Part shown: positions 62,570 through 64,000 of the stretch, piece by piece
How positions within the stretch are numbered: the stretch's first letter is position 1
How the letters are laid out: each line of letters opens with the position of its first letter
Translations under genes and position numbers: made by a program
Assembly (NCBI GenBank): GCA_013396915.1
Contig: VWZL01005006.1
Location: 42,847 to 106,846, forward strand
Direction of reading: 5' to 3'
DNA length: 64,000 bases
DNA from: Stercorarius parasiticus
Taxonomy: Eukaryota; Chordata; Aves; Charadriiformes; Stercorariidae
Notes under the pieces: model-generated
Seen by the model: only the letters and a program-made list of their open reading frames with translations
What the model was told of the DNA's origin: nothing
Database searches by the model: none

Positions 62570-62712
62570 GGAGCTGTCTGGATAAGGCACTCACTTTTCA
62601 GTGGCAGGGAGGCCTTGGTTCAAATCCCTCCTCTAAATTACAAAAAGGTTAGATTTTTAACTCTCCTGTGGTGTAAACGATTGCCCTAACCATTGGTTTG
62701 GGGGACTTGAGG
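62570..62712. repeat. tRNA-like inverted (fold-back) repeat, SINE-like
   Basis: The plus strand at 62,577-62,634 resembles a degraded tRNA gene: TGGATAAGGCACTCAC in the D-arm/A-box position, a short CACT/AGTG stem, then a B-box GGTTCAAATCC at 62,618-62,628. About 20 bases later the minus strand repeats the pattern: TGGTTAGGGCAATCG (reverse of about 62,679-62,693) and a decayed B-box GTTAAAAATC (reverse of about 62,652-62,661). The two halves therefore face each other. It is not a functional tRNA because the T-arm stem does not pair properly. I infer an old tRNA-derived repetitive element built as a palindrome. Family name not assigned. Confidence 0.45.
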
Positions 62713-63316
62713 GGGGAGGAAAACTACCTTCTTTTAGCTTTTGATTTATGAGTAATTCTTCCTTTAAAACACAGGTTTTATTTCTACATTTTCTGTAACT
62801 TAAAAATCATCCCCAAATGGAGTTGATTTAATTTTAAAGCAAATTAAGTATGTCTTGATTCAAACCAAGTAGTTTACTCCGGTGAAAACTATGGGAAAAG
62901 TTTGATTTTGAGTTGATGAACACCTAGTAATTATCTATTTTTCAATTTACTGGTCTTACCACTGAATTGAGAATACATATGCCTTCTTTATACTCCTTAA
63001 TCTTTTGAGAAGCCTTAAACTGGAATCTAGCCTTGATCAACACTAGATAATAGTTCCTCAAGACTATAGCACACCAGTCCCATATTCTCCTGTTCTTTTC
63101 CTTTCAGTGAAAACAAAGCAAAGCACAGTAATTTTCCATCCTAAAATGTTTGTGTATCTGAGAAAAACTTGAGCAGAGAACTCTTGTTACTGACTCTAGG
63201 AATCACTGATTGAAGCAAAAATCAGAAAACAGAAACAGGAAAAAGCAGCAACCATTATTAATAGCATGATTTGTATGTTTAAAAACATTCAAATCTTATA
63301 CTTTCCATTTTTTATC
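62713..63316. other. AT-rich unique noncoding DNA
   Basis: No gene or repeat family was recognised up to the CR1 at the right edge. Confidence 0.5.
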
Positions 63317-63318
63317 TT

Positions 63319-64000
63319 ATAGAATCATAGAATCGTTTAGGTTAGAAAAGACCTTTAAGATCATCAAGACCAACCATTAATCTAGCACTGCCAAGTCCAC
63401 CATTAAACCACTAAGACACGTCCATAAGCATCACATCTACACATCTTTTAAATACCTCCAGGAACAGTGATTCAACCACTCCCCTGGGCAGCCTGTTCCA
63501 ATGCTTAATAACCCTTTCAGTGAAGAATTTTTTCCTAATATCCAATATAAACCTCCCCTGGTGCAACCTCAGGCCATTTCCTCTTGTGCTATCGCTTGTT
63601 ACTTGACAGAAGACACCAACCCTCACCTCTCTACAGGCTCCTTTCAGGTAGCTGTAGAGAGTGATAAGGTCTCCTCTCAGTCTCCTTTTCTCCAGGCTAA
63701 ACAACCCCAGCTCCCTCAGCCACTCCTCATAAGACTTGTGCTCTAGACCCTTCACCAGCTTTGTTGCCCTTCTTTGGATACACTTCAGCACCTCAATGTC
63801 TTTCTTGTAGTGAGGGGCCCAAAACTGCACACAGTATTCCAGATGTGGCCTCATCAGTGCAGAGTCCAGGTGAACAATCACTTCCTGCTGGCCACACTGT
63901 TTCTGATACAAGCCAAGATGCTATTGGCCTTCTTGGCCACCTGGGCACAATGCTGGTTGATATTCAGCCGGTTATCTACCAACGCCCCCAGGTCCTTTTC
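63319..64000 (-). mobile_element. CR1 LINE, antisense, ORF2 C-terminus open, cut by window edge
   Basis: On the minus strand this is a CR1 3' part. The octamer tail (antisense ATAGAATCATAGAATCGTTT) lies at about 63,320-63,339 and the 3' UTR at 63,340-63,410. An open frame from 63,911 down to the stop at 63,411 encodes the ORF2 C-terminus ([40 protein letters not shown]). The sequence continues toward the RT region off the window. It is the same subfamily as the 48.2 kb copy but inverted. It retains the segment (63,886-64,000) that the other copy lost. By itself it is noncoding, since only the C-terminal piece is present. Confidence 0.95.

Noticed and set aside
62577..62634. Functional tRNA gene
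   Set aside because: The B-box is good, but the T-arm and acceptor stems do not pair, and an inverted degraded copy follows. A repeat is the better explanation.

Overview
The window looks like a gene-poor, AT-rich stretch of a bird nuclear genome. The evidence is the repeat content. There are several CR1 LINE copies with the avian-type CR1 3' tail (reiterated ATTCTATG-like octamers) and recognisable ORF2 C-terminal coding. There are also several retroviral LTRs whose termini resemble common avian endogenous-retrovirus LTRs. No bacterial-type operon, rRNA, CRISPR array or intact tRNA is present. I see no complete protein-coding gene. Most open frames are shorter than about 120 codons, and many start at GTG or TTG. 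That is what chance gives in 64 kb of DNA with this composition.

Layout. 1-242: antisense CR1 with an internal nn. 243-11,180: AT-rich unique DNA with one GGAGA microsatellite (4.06 kb), two exon-like candidates (6.35-6.51 kb plus strand; 7.04-7.19 kb minus strand) and a higher-GC block of unknown origin (8.3-8.8 kb). 11.18-11.41 kb: 3' tip of a CR1. 11.4-23.8 kb: unique DNA. 23.78-24.57 kb: GC-rich LTR, minus strand. 25.5-27.3 kb: two open frames on the minus strand behind plausible splice acceptors, unproven. 27.87-28.21 kb: complete solo LTR. 30.7-32.3 kb: two CR1 copies head to head. 34.01-34.35 kb: LTR with an n at a deletion junction. 34.86-36.33 kb: old CR1 in two blocks. 44.81-45.40 kb: solo LTR. 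48.24-49.14 kb: the best preserved CR1. 53.5 kb: CR1 scrap. 57.69-58.20 kb: truncated LTR. 62.57-62.71 kb: tRNA-like fold-back repeat. 63.32-64.0 kb: CR1 running off the right edge.

Nothing here functions together as a pathway. The clearest sequence-level points are that Ns sit at deletion junctions inside two repeats (likely collapsed assembly gaps), that one LTR plus 24 extra bases is bracketed by a perfect 12-bp repeat, that a tRNA-like inverted repeat is present, and that one minus-strand exon-like segment has an unusually protein-like peptide. I did not find a convincing new biological system.
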